Part shown: positions 63,828-64,000 of the stretch, piece after piece
Layout: the number at the start of each line of letters is the position of its first letter
How positions within the stretch are numbered: position 1 is the stretch's first letter
From: Myxococcota bacterium
Lineage (GTDB): Bacteria; Myxococcota; XYA12-FULL-58-9; JALHOP01
Direction: 5' to 3'
Assembly (NCBI GenBank): GCA_022842935.1
Contig: JALHOP010000001.1
Coordinates: 1-64,000 of the forward strand
DNA: 64,000 nucleotides
Position numbers and translations under genes: made by a program
The notes under the pieces: generated by a model
Database searches by the model: none
Seen by the model: only the letters and a program-made list of their open reading frames with translations
What the model was told of the DNA's origin: nothing

Positions 63828-64000
63828 TTCGGTAGCCTCCAACAACCCCCATTATACCGACTCCGGAGGGCCAGTGGTTGATTCCGCTTCCCTTGCGGGC
63901 GCTGACGACGGGTCATGCCGGGGAGGGTCTCCCGATTTGGCGGCGTGGTGCCTTGGCAAACAGCGCCCACACAGCGTAGCAAAGCCGCTTATCCGCCCTT

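Noticed and set aside
63776-63982. 68-residue minus-strand frame at the right edge
   Set aside because: It overlaps the better-supported 63282-63827 gene and has no start signal or recognisable composition.

Overview
The window is about 64 kb of GC-rich, gene-dense bacterial DNA. It is most likely chromosomal sequence from a myxobacterium-like member of Myxococcota (old Deltaproteobacteria). The evidence is a near-textbook mglB-mglA pair, an AgmX/PglI-type C-terminal domain protein in an operon with one TolQ and two TolR homologues, a MYXO-CTERM-like tail on a MopE-type protein, two Hanks-type Ser/Thr kinases, many lipoproteins and TPR proteins, and frequent GTG/TTG starts with 4-nt overlaps. 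No phage, transposase, CRISPR array or rRNA operon is visible.

Layout: 1-2.5 kb holds the Gly-rich tail of a truncated gene, a small hypothetical gene, and an unusual repeat-bounded module: two convergent four-helix-bundle genes, each led by a long hairpin with the same loop, with heptanucleotide arrays outside. 2.5-9.8 kb has uvrB, a 29-residue lysine-rich miniprotein with its own promoter and terminator, an atypical epimerase, a large lipoprotein, and an M42 peptidase/pssA/lipoprotein operon. 9.8-22.8 kb has a coiled-coil protein, a B12-dependent ribonucleotide reductase, a lysozyme-like protein, a degenerate sensor kinase, a fused SpmA-SpmB transporter-like protein, coaX, an M23 peptidase, tadA and an SDR. 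23-24.3 kb carries tRNA-Ser(GGA), the SRP RNA and tRNA-Ser(CGA), all on the minus strand, then a polyketide-cyclase-like secreted protein.

25-31 kb holds a Ser/Thr kinase divergent from exbB-exbD-dedA, and a collagen-like/beta-repeat lipoprotein. 31.2-35 kb holds the dnaX-ybaB-recR recombination/replication cluster followed by mglB-mglA. Around 35-36.7 kb a putative regulator and a fatty-acid-hydroxylase-family enzyme diverge from a perfect 19-bp palindrome. 36.7-39.2 kb is ppc.

40.4-52.1 kb is a ten-gene, tightly packed operon. It encodes secreted and TPR proteins, a TPR lipoprotein, TolQ, two TolR, an FHA-TM-AgmX C-terminal protein and a cyclic-nucleotide-binding protein, and looks like an Agl/Glt-type trans-envelope machine. 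MglA, the small GTPase that controls such machines in Myxococcus xanthus, is encoded about 5.4 kb upstream of it.

52-64 kb has a MopE-like surface protein, tatD, a lipoprotein, a second Ser/Thr kinase, the translationally overlapping queF-hemC-hemL set, a rhomboid protease, a zinc-ribbon/SH3 membrane protein, trmB-epmA and hypotheticals. The two most unusual things are the repeat-bounded four-helix-bundle module at 0.9-2.5 kb, whose heptamer family also occupies the linker of DnaX, and the envelope-machine operon. All assignments were made by reading motifs. No database search was possible.
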